From positions 310,001-374,000 of the forward strand of contig CAKQWF010000001.1 in the NCBI GenBank assembly GCA_934277985.1: 64,000 nt of DNA, written 5' to 3'. The position numbers were made by a program, and so were the translations under genes. Positions 30,755-40,373 of the stretch are shown here, piece by piece. Origin of the DNA: an uncultured Oxalobacter sp. (GTDB lineage: Bacteria > Pseudomonadota > Gammaproteobacteria > Burkholderiales > Burkholderiaceae_D). The notes beneath the pieces are model-generated. The model ran no database searches, was not told the DNA's origin, and saw nothing but the letters and a program-made list of their open reading frames with translations. Numbering within the stretch: the stretch's first letter is position 1; every line of letters starts with the position of its first letter.

Positions 30755-31606
30755 TCAGGGGGTTTCGTTTGCGATACCGCATGTGGATGCGGTGGGCTGT
30801 TTTTCGCCGGTTTTCTGGTTGGCCGTGACGGTCTGGAAAAGACGTCCCGGATTTTTGCGGAAAGCAGGGCCGATCAGGTGCATGCCTTGTACCCGTTTGA
30901 TGGCGCCGATGAGATAGACCGCACCGAGGTAGGGCCACCAGCGGTTACCGGTTTTTTCCATGAAAGCAAAGCGTCTGAGCCAGCGACGGGTGAGGCAGGG
31001 TGGGCGGTAACATCCGAAATAGCCGCGGCTGATTTCGAAGTTCAGGAGCTTGAGCCAGTCTTTCAGACGCGACAGACTGAGAAATTCGGCGTATTCGGGC
31101 AGGAAATGGTTGCCGGAAAAGCGGCTGAAACGCTGGCGGATCCCCCAGAGACTGGTCGGGTTGAATCCGCTGATGATGACTTGTCCCTCAGGAATCAGCA
31201 CCCGGTTGACCTCGCGCAGGATTTGGTGGGGGGACTGTGCGAATTCAAAGGCGTGCGGCAAAACGATCAGGTCGATCGATTCGGTCGCAAAAGGCAGTTC
31301 GTCGATATCGTGTACCAGCGAGATGGGCACCGAATGACCGTTTGTTTCGGCCGTATGGCCTGTTTCGATCATTTGTTTCACTTCGGACTCAGGCATGAAC
31401 GGATTGGTGTACCAGCGGTTGACCATCCGGTTTTCTTTCAGGGCATTGATTTCGGAAAAACCGATTTGCAGGGCATTGAATCCGAAAATGTCGGCAGAAA
31501 GCGTCTGGAACAGGGTTTCTTCCCAGTTGAGGATATATTGCCCTACCGGCGTCATCAGCCAGTCGTGCATGGTCTGGATTTTCATTTTGGTACGGGATTT
31601 TTTCAT
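30755..31606 (-). CDS. Class I SAM-dependent methyltransferase
   Basis: The protein belongs to the Methyltransf_11 group, with a central region DELPFATESIDLIVLPHAFEF and VNRVLIPEGQVIISGFNP that forms the post-motif I strands; the usual glycine-rich motif I is weak (FGFNALQIGFSE). I chose ATG at 31606 (MKKSRTKMKIQT), giving 283 residues. In many Burkholderiales a similar gene sits between gloB and rnhA; here those two are 4 kb away, with four genes between. The substrate is unknown. Confidence 0.88.
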   Translation of the reverse strand: MKKSRTKMKIQTMHDWLMTPVGQYILNWEETLFQTLSADIFGFNALQIGFSEINALKENRMVNRWYTNPFMPESEVKQMIETGHTAETNGHSVPISLVHDIDELPFATESIDLIVLPHAFEFAQSPHQILREVNRVLIPEGQVIISGFNPTSLWGIRQRFSRFSGNHFLPEYAEFLSLSRLKDWLKLLNFEISRGYFGCYRPPCLTRRWLRRFAFMEKTGNRWWPYLGAVYLIGAIKRVQGMHLIGPAFRKNPGRLFQTVTANQKTGEKQPTASTCGIANETP

Positions 31607-31935
31607 GCCGGTTCTGCCGCAAGGCCACGATTTCGGAAAAAACCTGTCTCGGGTGAAAATGATGGACGGTAAAAAGGGCTGGAAAAAGACCGGGGCGACC
31701 CCCTGAAACAGATTCATTGTACTGGTTCATGCCGATGAAAACCATTGTCTTTTGCAATAATCGTGCATAAAAAAACAGTTTGCCGCTGTGGTTCTTGACG
31801 CATGCCGGATTGACGGCAAATTATTTTTTGCCACCGGACATTTATAAGGTATCCTGTCATCGAAAGGTTCAGTCGGATTGCCGTAAATTCGCTGCCGTTT
31901 GGTTCTTGTCTTTGACAGAAAAAAGGAGAAAGAAG

Positions 31936-32388
31936 ATGCAGATTGGACATATTTGTTCGAACAACGTCGTGACATGCAGCTCGAATACGACTGTGCTGGA
32001 AGCGGCGCAGCTGATGCGGCGAAACCATGTCGGAACACTGATCGTGATCGAGGAAATCAACGGCATGATGGTGCCGCAGGGTATCGTAACGGATCGTGAT
32101 ATCGTCGTCGTGGTGCTGGCGGAAGGACTGGATCCGAAAAGCATCAAGGTCATCGATATCATGAAAGTCGAACTGATGACGGCTGTCGAGACGGAAGATG
32201 TGTTCGAGACGGTCGAACGGATGCGCTTCAAGGGTGTTCGCCGTATTCCCATCGTGGACAAGATGGGCGGACTGGTCGGTATCGTCAGCGTCGACGATAT
32301 CTGGAAATTCCTGTCCAAGGAAATCAGCGAACTGGCCGATGTGACGACACGCCAGCAGACGCGCGAAAAGGTCGCGCGCCGGCGTTGA
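31936..32388 (+). CDS. CBS-domain pair protein
   Basis: The protein consists of two CBS domains that would bind an adenine nucleotide and form a Bateman module. CBS1 runs about 1-60 (CSNNVVTCSSNTTVLEAAQL, VTDRDIVV) and CBS2 about 70-135 (ELMTAVETEDVFETVERM, RRIPIVDKMGGLVGIVSVDD). ATG at 31936 follows AAAAGGAGAAAGAAG, a clear ribosome site, and gives 150 residues. It is a stand-alone regulator with a strong terminator. Its partner is not evident from the neighbours. Confidence 0.92.
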   Translation: MQIGHICSNNVVTCSSNTTVLEAAQLMRRNHVGTLIVIEEINGMMVPQGIVTDRDIVVVVLAEGLDPKSIKVIDIMKVELMTAVETEDVFETVERMRFKGVRRIPIVDKMGGLVGIVSVDDIWKFLSKEISELADVTTRQQTREKVARRR

Positions 32389-32408
32389 CGGGTGGTTTTG
32401 TCATGACG

Positions 32409-32438
32409 GAAGGCTGCACATGTGCAGCCTTCTTTTTT
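32409..32438 (+). terminator. Terminator of the CBS gene
   Basis: A perfect 24-bp palindrome (32409-32432) is followed by TTTTTT (32433-32438), 20 bp after the CBS stop. Confidence 0.9.
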
Positions 32439-32442
32439 GCCG

Positions 32443-34185
32443 TTACGACAGGACGGAATGGTGGTTTTGCAGGAAAATTTCCAGTTTTTCGGGGGGTAGC
32501 GGCGGGCTGCACAGATAGCCCTGTATCTGGTCGCATTCCCATGCCTTGAGGATATCGAGCTGCTCGCGTGTCGATACACCTTCGGCGATGACGGCCATGT
32601 TCAGGGAGTGCGCCATGCCGATGGTCGATTTCACGATGGATTGCATGCCGTCGCTTTCAGTCAGGCCGTCGATGAATGACGCGTCGATTTTCAGCAGATC
32701 GATCGGCAGGGAAGAAAGGTAGCGCAGGGACGAATAGCCGCTTCCGAAATCGTCGATGGAAATGGTGATGCCCATTTTCCGGATGCTAGCGAGGCTGGTG
32801 CGGACTGCATGCATGTTTTCGATCAGGCAGCTTTCCGTGATTTCCAGTTCCAGCATACCGGGCCGCAGTCCGGTTTCCTTCAGCATGTTTTTAAGCGATT
32901 CCGGCAGACGGCCGGTACAAAGCTCGCAAGTGGAGACATTGAAGGCGACAGGCCATACCATGCCGGGACGGTTGCGCCATTGGGCCAGCTGGCGGGTCAG
33001 ATTGTGGCGCACGATATGGCCGATTTTGCCGATCAGTCCGATTTCTTCCGCGAACGGAATGAAGGTATCGGGCGAGAGCAAACCTTTTTCGGGATGTCGC
33101 CACCGGATGAGCGCTTCCAGACCGGCGATTTCTCCGGTTTTCAGCGACAGTCTGGGCTGGTAAAACAGGACGAATTCGTTTTTTTCCAGTGCGCGGCGCA
33201 ATTCCGATTCCAGTTTCAGTTTGACGGGGGGCGCGATGTGCATGCCAGGATGGAAAAAACGGATATTGCCGGTAGGTTTTTTGCGGGCTTCGGCCAGCGC
33301 GATGTCGGCGTAACGCAAGAGAGTTCGGCTGTCGGAGGCGTCGCGCGGGCAGAGGCTCGCGCCGATGGAAACCGTTACGGAAAACGCATGTCCTGCCAGC
33401 GTCATGGGTTCGGTGACGGTTTGCATCAGGCGGGAAGCGATGGCTGCCGTATCGGCAGGTGTGCCGATATTTTCGAGTACGACAATGAATTCGTCTCCGC
33501 CGGCACGGATGACGGTATCGCCTTCATGAACGGCATGAACCAGCCGGCGTGCGATTTGGCGCAACAGGGCGTCGCCTGCATCGTAACCGAGGCTTTCGTT
33601 GACGATACGGAAACGGTTGATGTTGAGTTCGAGCAGGGCAAGCATTTTGCCGTTTTTTCGTGAACGTGCGATTGCTTCGGGCAGAAAACTGTCGAGATAG
33701 TTGCGTGTCGGCAGGGACGTGAGCGGATCCGACAGGGACAGATGCATGATGGATTCCTGTTTGCAGTCGGACGGTGCCGGGCGCGATACCAGAAGTGCGA
33801 AATCCGGTTGGCCGTTTTCATCGAGCATAAGCTGGACGAGATTGTCGGTCGCAATGTAATGACCGTTTTTGCAACGGAAACGGATGGGAACCTCGAACTT
33901 GCGCATGGTATGCCAGAGATCTTTCCAGGTGTGCCGGCTGTGGAAATGCGTGTCCGGATGGATCAGCTCGTGCAGCGAGGCAGGGAAAGCGGCTGGCGTA
34001 TAGCCCAGCATGCCGGCGAAACGGGCATTGGCGAAACGGATGGTTTCATCGTCGCCGATTTGCAGGACGCCGACTGGTAGCTCATCCAGCAGTAAGCGGC
34101 AGGACGCTTCGCGTATGGTATGACAGGGCGGGTTTGCCGCGGCATGATGCGTTGGCGTATCGGTTGTGGTCGTGTAATGGGACAT
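32443..34185 (-). CDS. PAS-GGDEF-EAL cyclic-di-GMP protein
   Basis: The protein makes and/or degrades cyclic di-GMP. A PAS domain (about 35-140, around LQIGDDETIRFANARFAGML) is followed by a GGDEF domain with an intact AGGDEF active site, and an EAL domain with EALIRWRHP, ELEITES, IDDFGSGYSSLRYL, LKID, AEGV and DQIQGYL. Every catalytic motif I checked is present, so both activities are possible. ATG at 34185 (MSHYTTTTDTPTHH) gives 580 residues; the long upstream open frame (to 34434) overlaps the MFS start and looks non-coding. No membrane segment is present. Confidence 0.92.
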   Translation of the reverse strand: MSHYTTTTDTPTHHAAANPPCHTIREASCRLLLDELPVGVLQIGDDETIRFANARFAGMLGYTPAAFPASLHELIHPDTHFHSRHTWKDLWHTMRKFEVPIRFRCKNGHYIATDNLVQLMLDENGQPDFALLVSRPAPSDCKQESIMHLSLSDPLTSLPTRNYLDSFLPEAIARSRKNGKMLALLELNINRFRIVNESLGYDAGDALLRQIARRLVHAVHEGDTVIRAGGDEFIVVLENIGTPADTAAIASRLMQTVTEPMTLAGHAFSVTVSIGASLCPRDASDSRTLLRYADIALAEARKKPTGNIRFFHPGMHIAPPVKLKLESELRRALEKNEFVLFYQPRLSLKTGEIAGLEALIRWRHPEKGLLSPDTFIPFAEEIGLIGKIGHIVRHNLTRQLAQWRNRPGMVWPVAFNVSTCELCTGRLPESLKNMLKETGLRPGMLELEITESCLIENMHAVRTSLASIRKMGITISIDDFGSGYSSLRYLSSLPIDLLKIDASFIDGLTESDGMQSIVKSTIGMAHSLNMAVIAEGVSTREQLDILKAWECDQIQGYLCSPPLPPEKLEIFLQNHHSVLS

Positions 34186-34453
34186 GGGTATTTTGCGGAT
34201 GAAAGGTTGCCGGTATGTGTACGAGGTATCGTCGTGTGTATTCGGGATTGAAGGATGCAGACAGTGTACAGGTCGTCTGGAAGCATGGTTTTCATCTGTA
34301 TCAAGGATTGTCAAAAATGCATGACGGCATTGCCAGCCGGATATCACGGGATTATCGTGTGAATGACGGAACAGGTACGCAAACAACGGGCCTGATTCCG
34401 TGCTGACTGGGGGATGCATGCAGGGAAAGGACAACGGTGAAACAGGAAGGGCA

Positions 34454-35677
34454 ATGCAAGGCGATTCAGGATTGCCGGTAGGGCTGATCCTCGTTTTGGG
34501 AATGGCCGGGTTCGTCTCGGCAGCCGATAACTGGGTGGTATCGGCCCTGTTGCCGGCTGTGGCGGCCGATTTCGGTACCGGTATCGCGACGGCTGCCGGT
34601 GTGCTGACGGCTTATCTGGTACCTTATGGCGTCATGCAGCCAGTGTACGGGCATCTTGCAGACCGGTTCGGTAAGGCATCCGTTCTCAGATGTATTCTGG
34701 CAGGGTTGACGCTGGCCACGGTCGGTTGTGTCCTGGCGCCAGCATTGGGCTGGCTGATGGTTTGCCGTTTTGTGGCCGGTTTTTTCGCGGCCGGAATCAT
34801 TGCGGTTTCGCTGGCGATGATCGGTGATGAGACCGCACCGTCCAGAAGACCGCAAGGCGTCGGCATGTTCATGGGGATGGTTTTTCTGGGACAGGGTTTT
34901 TCTGCCGGTATCGGCGGTTTTCTGGCGGATTGGCTTGACTGGCGCATGATGTTCGTCTGCCTGATCGGAGTCGCATTGGCGACCCTGTGGTGTTACCGGA
35001 AATTGCCGTCCGGAAAAAGGAAACCGGCAGGAAGGCCGTTCTTGCCGGAAGCGGTCGGCATGATGTGCTCGGAACGGGGACGTTACGTTTTTCCGATGGC
35101 GTTCGCGACGGGATTTCTCTTGCTCGGAGCGTACAGTTATCTGGGAAGCTGTCTGCACGATCAGGCACATGCCTCATATCCCGTCGTGGGGCTGGTCGTC
35201 ATGGGGTTCGGGATCGCGTCACTGGCTGCCGGCTGGATGCTTGGATGGCTTTCGTTACGTGTGCCGCCGCATGGCCTGTTGATGGCGGGAGCCGTACTGG
35301 CTGGCGTGGCAGCGGTACTTCTGGCATGTTGTCCGTCGATATGGATCGGTGTGTCGGCCGCGTTGCTGATGGGAACCGGCTATATTTTCCTGCAATCCAC
35401 ACTGGCGACGCAGGCTTTTTATGTCGCCGAAGACAACAAGGGATTGCCATCCGCTCTTGTTGGACTGGGATTGTTCAGCGGAGGCGGTGCCGGAACGGTC
35501 GCGGGTGGCTGGTGTCTGACGCAAGGCGGGTATGGCCTGTTATGGAGCACAGCTGCCGTCATGCTGTTTGTGCTGGTGCTGTATGCAGGGACGTGCCTCG
35601 GCGGCAGGCTGGTCGCTCCCGAAGCACAGGCATCGGGACTGACCGGCAAAAAGACGGAAGATGATGTTCAGGAATAG
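34454..35677 (+). CDS. Major facilitator superfamily transporter
   Basis: This is a 12-helix inner-membrane carrier of about 407 residues. After the first helix comes the loop motif GHLADRFGKASVLR, the MFS A-motif, and the fold resembles multidrug or sugar-efflux permeases of the DHA1 type. I chose ATG at 34454, three bases behind GGAAGGG; ATG at 34418 and GTG at 34400 are in-frame alternatives. The substrate cannot be told. It converges on gloB with a 10-bp overlap of stop regions. Confidence 0.88.
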   Translation: MQGDSGLPVGLILVLGMAGFVSAADNWVVSALLPAVAADFGTGIATAAGVLTAYLVPYGVMQPVYGHLADRFGKASVLRCILAGLTLATVGCVLAPALGWLMVCRFVAGFFAAGIIAVSLAMIGDETAPSRRPQGVGMFMGMVFLGQGFSAGIGGFLADWLDWRMMFVCLIGVALATLWCYRKLPSGKRKPAGRPFLPEAVGMMCSERGRYVFPMAFATGFLLLGAYSYLGSCLHDQAHASYPVVGLVVMGFGIASLAAGWMLGWLSLRVPPHGLLMAGAVLAGVAAVLLACCPSIWIGVSAALLMGTGYIFLQSTLATQAFYVAEDNKGLPSALVGLGLFSGGGAGTVAGGWCLTQGGYGLLWSTAAVMLFVLVLYAGTCLGGRLVAPEAQASGLTGKKTEDDVQE

Positions 35678-36465
35678 GTGTTTTTCCATTCGCGCATTGC
35701 GGCGAACGCATCGACAGGCGTTTCGTTTTGCAGACGACCCAGTGCCTTGAGACGGGCCATGACGTTTGCACGGTCGGCACGCAGGAAAGGATTGGTTGCC
35801 TTTTCGATGCCGATAGTCGAGGGCAAGGTCGGTTGCCGGCGATTCAGCCGCGCCTGATCGTCGCGGGCGCGCGCGTCGATGGCGGTATTGTCCGGCTCGA
35901 TTTCACGGGCGAATTTGAGGTTGGAAAGGGTGTATTCGTGGCCGGCGAAAACGGCGGTGTCTTCAGGAAGCGCCGCCAGTTTGGACAGTGATGCGAGCAT
36001 TTGGTCCGGTGTGCCTTCGAACATCCGTCCGCAACCGGCACCGAAAAGCATGTCGCCGCAAAACAGCCATTTTTCAGCGGCTGCATAATAGGCGATATGG
36101 CCGCGCGTATGTCCCGGAACGTCAAGTACCGCCAGCGACAGGTCGCCCAGATCGGGCAACGTGACGGTATCGCCTTCCTGCAACGGTACGGTGACGGATG
36201 CGATGCCGTCGTTTTTCGGACCGTAAACGGGAACGGGGTATTTCGCCAGCAGATCGTCCACACCGGCGGTGTGGTCTTCATGCCGATGTGTCAGTAAAAT
36301 GGCGGACAGTTGCAGGGAGCGTTTTCGCAGTGTGTCGAGAACGGGAGCCGCCTCGCCGGGGTCGATCACGACGGCATGGGTTTGGCTGGCGATCATCCAG
36401 ATGTAGTTGTCCCGGAAGGCCGGAATCGGACTGACGGCAATGCCGGAGGCGGTCACAGATGACAT
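35668..36465 (-). CDS. gloB: Hydroxyacylglutathione hydrolase (glyoxalase II)
   Basis: GloB hydrolyses S-lactoylglutathione to lactate and glutathione, the step after glyoxalase I. The metallo-beta-lactamase motif THRHEDHTAGV and the further metal ligands in VPGHTRGHIAYY and GHEY are present. The 265 residues include the C-terminal glutathione-binding domain. It is interesting that this enzyme is intact while gloA in the same window is frameshifted. It diverges from rnhA. Confidence 0.94.
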   Translation of the reverse strand: MSSVTASGIAVSPIPAFRDNYIWMIASQTHAVVIDPGEAAPVLDTLRKRSLQLSAILLTHRHEDHTAGVDDLLAKYPVPVYGPKNDGIASVTVPLQEGDTVTLPDLGDLSLAVLDVPGHTRGHIAYYAAAEKWLFCGDMLFGAGCGRMFEGTPDQMLASLSKLAALPEDTAVFAGHEYTLSNLKFAREIEPDNTAIDARARDDQARLNRRQPTLPSTIGIEKATNPFLRADRANVMARLKALGRLQNETPVDAFAAMREWKNTYS

Positions 36466-36534
36466 GGTATCGTATCTCCCTGAACAAAAAATTCATTATA
36501 ACCAGAGTTTTGCGCAAGTGTTTGGGATTGGCCG

Positions 36535-36984
36535 ATGAACAGCGAAAAAATGACGGAAGTCGAGATTTATACCGATGGCGCGTGCCGCGGCAATCCGGGG
36601 CCGGGAGGCTGGGGCGTCTGGATGGTGTCCGGTCCGCATGAAAAGGAACTTTTCGGCGGGGAATTGAATACCACGAACAATCGCATGGAACTGACGGCGG
36701 TCATTACGGCATTGCGTGCGCTCAGGCGACCCTGCCGTGTGATCCTGCATACCGACAGTCAGTATGTCCAGAAAGGGATCAGCGAGTGGATCGTCGGCTG
36801 GAAAGCACGGGGCTGGCGGACGGCAGACAAAAAGCCGGTGAAAAACGCCGATTTGTGGCAGGAACTCGATGAAGCCACGCGCCGTCATGATATCCAGTGG
36901 CGCTGGGTCAAGGGGCATGCCGGTCATGAGGGCAATGAACGCGCCGACAGGCTCGCCAACAAGGGGGTCGATTCGGTGTTGTGA
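36535..36984 (+). CDS. rnhA: Ribonuclease HI
   Basis: RNase HI cleaves RNA in RNA-DNA hybrids. The four catalytic acids are visible: Asp in [17 protein letters not shown], Glu in [12 protein letters not shown], Asp in [12 protein letters not shown] and Asp in NERADRLA, together with the basic handle [14 protein letters not shown]. The start is either ATG at 36535 or ATG at 36550 ([10 protein letters not shown]). The gene overlaps by 4 bp an in-frame start of the next open frame. Confidence 0.96.
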   Translation: MNSEKMTEVEIYTDGACRGNPGPGGWGVWMVSGPHEKELFGGELNTTNNRMELTAVITALRALRRPCRVILHTDSQYVQKGISEWIVGWKARGWRTADKKPVKNADLWQELDEATRRHDIQWRWVKGHAGHEGNERADRLANKGVDSVL

Positions 36985-37001
36985 GCGAAAAGGGGGAAAT
37001 C

Positions 37002-37271
37002 ATGTTGAAAAAGGCAGGATGGATGGTTGCCGCACTGGCGTTTGCCGGCTTTTCCGGTCTGGCGACGGCGGCGACGATGTCGCCGGAAGTGTACGGCTTC
37101 CGGATCGAGAAGATCAACAAGGACGACGATGCCTATCGTTACGGCAATTTGTATTTGCTGACCGGCCCGGATGGCAAGGAACAGTACATCATCGTGCGCG
37201 ATGTTTCGGGCGCGGTCGCCATCGTCAAGCGTGAACCGGTCAAGGCGGGAACGGCCAAGGCAGGCAAGTGA
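37002..37271 (+). CDS. Small exported protein of unknown function
   Basis: The function is unknown. ATG at 37002 (MLKKAGWMVAALAFAGFSGL) lies behind a GGGGG ribosome site and gives 89 residues. Residues 1-24 form a clean signal peptide with likely cleavage after ATA. The mature part of about 65 residues is charged and soluble, with no cysteines and a Lys-rich tail. It starts 17 bp after rnhA and is probably co-transcribed with it. Confidence 0.8.
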   Translation: MLKKAGWMVAALAFAGFSGLATAATMSPEVYGFRIEKINKDDDAYRYGNLYLLTGPDGKEQYIIVRDVSGAVAIVKREPVKAGTAKAGK

Positions 37272-37321
37272 TATGCCATCGTGTGGCTTGCCGGCCGGTG
37301 AACCGGCATGATGCACGAATG

Positions 37322-37357
37322 TGCACCGTCAGGGTGCATTGCACCGTCAAGGTGCAT
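37322..37357. repeat. Two tandem copies of an 18-bp hyphenated palindrome
   Basis: TGCACCGTCAGGGTGCAT (37322-37339) is followed without a gap by TGCACCGTCAAGGTGCAT (37340-37357); they differ at one base. Each unit is itself an inverted repeat (TGCACC/GGTGCA). It lies between convergent genes, so it can fold into two hairpins or one longer one and may end transcription from both sides, though no T tract follows. Confidence 0.8.
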
Positions 37358-37399
37358 GAATTCCGGTGCGGAAAATTGCCGATGCGTGATCCGGCAGGG

Positions 37400-39364
37400 T
37401 CAGGATGACAGCACTTTTTCCAGTTCGTCCTGTTTTTCCAGCCATTCTTCTTCAAGGGCGGAAAGCTGTCTGGAACAGGCTGCCTGATCGGCCAGTGTTT
37501 TTTTCAGGGTCTCGCGCTGTGCAGGTTCGTAAAGCCCCGTATCGGCGAGCCGGTTGTCGATCGCCGCTTTCTGTTCGTTCAACCTGGCGATTTCATTTTC
37601 CAGCCATGCGATCCGTTTTTCCAGCGGTTTTTTCAGTGCGGAAAGCCGTTGCCGTTCTTCGGCTTCCTGCCTTTTTTGTTCCTTGCGGTCGATAGACGGT
37701 TTGTTCGTTTTGGGGGCGGCAAGGGTTTCGCCGTCCGTTTCCGCTTTCGCCAGCCGTGTGGTGAACAACCAGTTCCGGTAATCGTCCAGATCGCCGTCGA
37801 ATTCGCGCAGGCGATGGTCCGCCACAATATAGAACCGGTCGGTGGTGGCGCGCAACAGGTGCCGGTCGTGCGAGACTAACAGCAGGGTACCTTCATATTG
37901 CGCCAGCGCTTCGGTCAGCGCTTCGCGCATGTCCAGATCGAGATGGTTCGTCGGTTCGTCCAACAGCAAGAGGTTGGGGCGCTGCCAGACGATCAGCGCC
38001 AGCGCCAGCCGCGCTTTTTCGCCGCCCGAAAAAGGGGCGACCGGGCTGGTGGCCATGTCGCCCTGAAAATGGAAACCGCCCAGAAAATTGCGCAATTCCT
38101 GTTCACGGGTATCCGGCGCGATTTTCGAGAGGTGCCACAACGGCGATTCGTCGTTACGCAACATTTCCACCTGATGCTGGGCGAAGTATCCGATTTTCAG
38201 GCCTTTTCCCGTGGTAAAAACGCCCGATAGCGGCGGCAGTTCGCCGGCGACGGTCTTGATGAAGGTCGATTTGCCCGCGCCGTTGACGCCCAGAAGGCCG
38301 ATACGTTCGCCGGTTTGCAACGCAAAACGGGCGACGGAAACGATGGGTGTCGTTCCGATCGTATCGCCAAGTTCGTTTTGTTGTGTATAACCGGCGGTGA
38401 CGTCGTCCATGACCAGAAGCGGGTTCGGCGAGGATTCCGGTTCGGGAAAATCGAAGGAAAATCCGGTCGCCACACGCAGCGGTGCAAGGGCTTCCATTTT
38501 TTCCAGCGCCTTCAGGCGGCTTTGTGCCTGTCGTGCCTTGGTGGCCTTGTATCGGAAGCGGTTGATATACGCTTCGAGATGGGCACGGCGGCGCGCCTGT
38601 TTTTCGATCATGCTTTGCATGACGGTGACCTGTTCGGCTCGCTGGCGTTCGAAGGCGGAATAATTGCCCGCATAGCGTCTGAGCTTGCCGTCGTCGATAT
38701 GCAGGATGACGTTGGCGATGCCGTCCAGAAAATCCCTGTCGTGGGAAATGACGATCAGGGTGCCACTGTAACGTTTGAGCCAGTCTTCAAGCCACAAGAT
38801 GGCATCCAGATCGAGGTGGTTCGTCGGTTCATCCAGCAACAGCAGATCGGACGGGCACATCAGCGCTTGTGCCAGATTCAGACGCATGCGCCAGCCGCCG
38901 GAAAAGGTCGCCACGCTGTGCTGCATGTCTTCCATGGAAAAGCCCAGTCCCAGCAAGAGCTGTTCGGCGCGTGAACGCACGGTATAGGCTCCTGCGTCGG
39001 CCAGCGCCGTATGCAGTTCGGCGATACGCATGCCGGACGCGGCGGTCTGCGGGGAAGCTTCGAGTTCCGCCAGTTCGGCCTGCAATGCGCGCAGGTGGGT
39101 GTCGCCGTCCATGGCGTATTCGATGGCGGGTCTGTCCAGCGCGGGTGTTTCCTGTGCGACATGGGATACGCGCCAGCCTGCCGGAAAGTCGATGTCGCCG
39201 CCGTCCGGATGCAATTCACCCAGCAGCAGGGAAAACAGACTGGTTTTACCGGCGCCGTTGGGACCGACGAGGCCGATTTTCTCGCCCGGATTGACGGTGG
39301 CGTCCGCCTTGTCGAACAGCGGCTTCGTGCCGCGCATCAGGGAAAACTGCGAAAACCGGATCAT
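37400..39364 (-). CDS. ABC-F ATPase, YheS type
   Basis: ABC-F proteins act at the ribosome rather than in transport. Two nucleotide-binding domains are present: Walker A sites GPNGAGKTSLFSLL and GVNGAGKSTFIKTV, each with a downstream LLLDEPTNHLDLD. The linker between them (about 240-310) is arginine/lysine-rich, and a C-terminal coiled coil (about 540-654) follows. No membrane segment exists. The start MIRFSQFSLMRGTKPLF and the segment VAQETPALDRPAIEY align with E. coli YheS as I remember it. It overlaps prmB by 4 bp. Confidence 0.93.
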   Translation of the reverse strand: MIRFSQFSLMRGTKPLFDKADATVNPGEKIGLVGPNGAGKTSLFSLLLGELHPDGGDIDFPAGWRVSHVAQETPALDRPAIEYAMDGDTHLRALQAELAELEASPQTAASGMRIAELHTALADAGAYTVRSRAEQLLLGLGFSMEDMQHSVATFSGGWRMRLNLAQALMCPSDLLLLDEPTNHLDLDAILWLEDWLKRYSGTLIVISHDRDFLDGIANVILHIDDGKLRRYAGNYSAFERQRAEQVTVMQSMIEKQARRRAHLEAYINRFRYKATKARQAQSRLKALEKMEALAPLRVATGFSFDFPEPESSPNPLLVMDDVTAGYTQQNELGDTIGTTPIVSVARFALQTGERIGLLGVNGAGKSTFIKTVAGELPPLSGVFTTGKGLKIGYFAQHQVEMLRNDESPLWHLSKIAPDTREQELRNFLGGFHFQGDMATSPVAPFSGGEKARLALALIVWQRPNLLLLDEPTNHLDLDMREALTEALAQYEGTLLLVSHDRHLLRATTDRFYIVADHRLREFDGDLDDYRNWLFTTRLAKAETDGETLAAPKTNKPSIDRKEQKRQEAEERQRLSALKKPLEKRIAWLENEIARLNEQKAAIDNRLADTGLYEPAQRETLKKTLADQAACSRQLSALEEEWLEKQDELEKVLSS

Positions 39365-40269
39365 GCTGTTTTCAGGTTTTTGAGTTGTTCGGCGGTCAGC
39401 AAAAAGACACGGTCGTCGCCGCCGGAAGTGGACAGCCAGGTCAGTTCCAGTTCAGGGAAGGCGGCGATGGCGTGTTCGGCTTCGTTGCCGATTTCCACGA
39501 TCAGCAGTCCGTCGTCGGTCAAGCGTTCGCCGGCGGTACGGACGATACGGCGGACGATATCCATACCGTCGAAGCCGCCTGCCAGCGCCATTTTCGGTTC
39601 ATGCAAATATTCAGGCGGCAGGTTTTCCATCGAGGACTGGTTCACGTATGGCGGGTTGGTCACGATCAGCTGATAACGCTTGTCGGGAATGCCGTCGTAA
39701 AGGTCGGCATGGTGGAGCTGGATGCGGTCCCTCATCCCGTAACGGTCGATATTCATCTGGGCGACGCCCAGTGCCGCCGGGGAAAGTTCCACGGCATCGA
39801 CGGTGGCGTTGGGGAACTGGTCGGCCAGCATGATCGCCAGACAGCCCGAACCCGTACACAGTTCCAGAATGTCGGTGATGCCATCGGGATCGGGAACCCA
39901 TGGGGCGAACTGTTCGACGATCAGTTCCGCCAGAAAAGAGCGCGGGATGATGACGCCGCGTTCGACATGGAACGAATAGCCCTGCAACCAGGCTTCACCG
40001 GTCAGATAGGCGGCCGGAATGCGGTCGGTGACACGTCGTTCGATGATGTCCATGACGGAGGCGATTTCTTCGGGCAGCAGGCGTGCGTCCAGAAAGGGTT
40101 CCAGACGGTCGATGGGCAGCGAGAGGGTATGCAGAATCAGGTAGGCTGCCTCATCGAAAGCGTTTTCGCTGCCGTGTCCGAAAAAGAGTTTTTCGCGCGT
40201 GAAGCGGGTGACGGCATAGCGCAACAGGTCGAGCACGGTGGAAAACGGGGTGGTTTGCTGTGTGTTCAT
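39361..40269 (-). CDS. prmB: Ribosomal protein uL3 glutamine methyltransferase
   Basis: PrmB methylates a glutamine of ribosomal protein L3. Motif I is DILELCTGSGCLAIMLA, and the catalytic NPPY appears in IVTNPPYVNQ. The N-terminal helical domain (residues 1-95) is of the PrmB type rather than PrmC. I chose ATG at 40269 (MNTQQTTPFSTVLD), behind GGACGAGG; the upstream extension of the open frame is unsupported. The 302 residues are typical. It shares a 4-bp overlap with the ABC-F gene. Confidence 0.92.
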   Translation of the reverse strand: MNTQQTTPFSTVLDLLRYAVTRFTREKLFFGHGSENAFDEAAYLILHTLSLPIDRLEPFLDARLLPEEIASVMDIIERRVTDRIPAAYLTGEAWLQGYSFHVERGVIIPRSFLAELIVEQFAPWVPDPDGITDILELCTGSGCLAIMLADQFPNATVDAVELSPAALGVAQMNIDRYGMRDRIQLHHADLYDGIPDKRYQLIVTNPPYVNQSSMENLPPEYLHEPKMALAGGFDGMDIVRRIVRTAGERLTDDGLLIVEIGNEAEHAIAAFPELELTWLSTSGGDDRVFLLTAEQLKNLKTA

Positions 40270-40373
40270 GGCCTCGTCCATTGATGAAAGCGAACCCGGC
40301 AGGGGCCGGGTTCGCCATGTATCGGTCTGATTGTCTGTATCGCGTACCGGCACGCGAAGGTCAAACCGGTATT

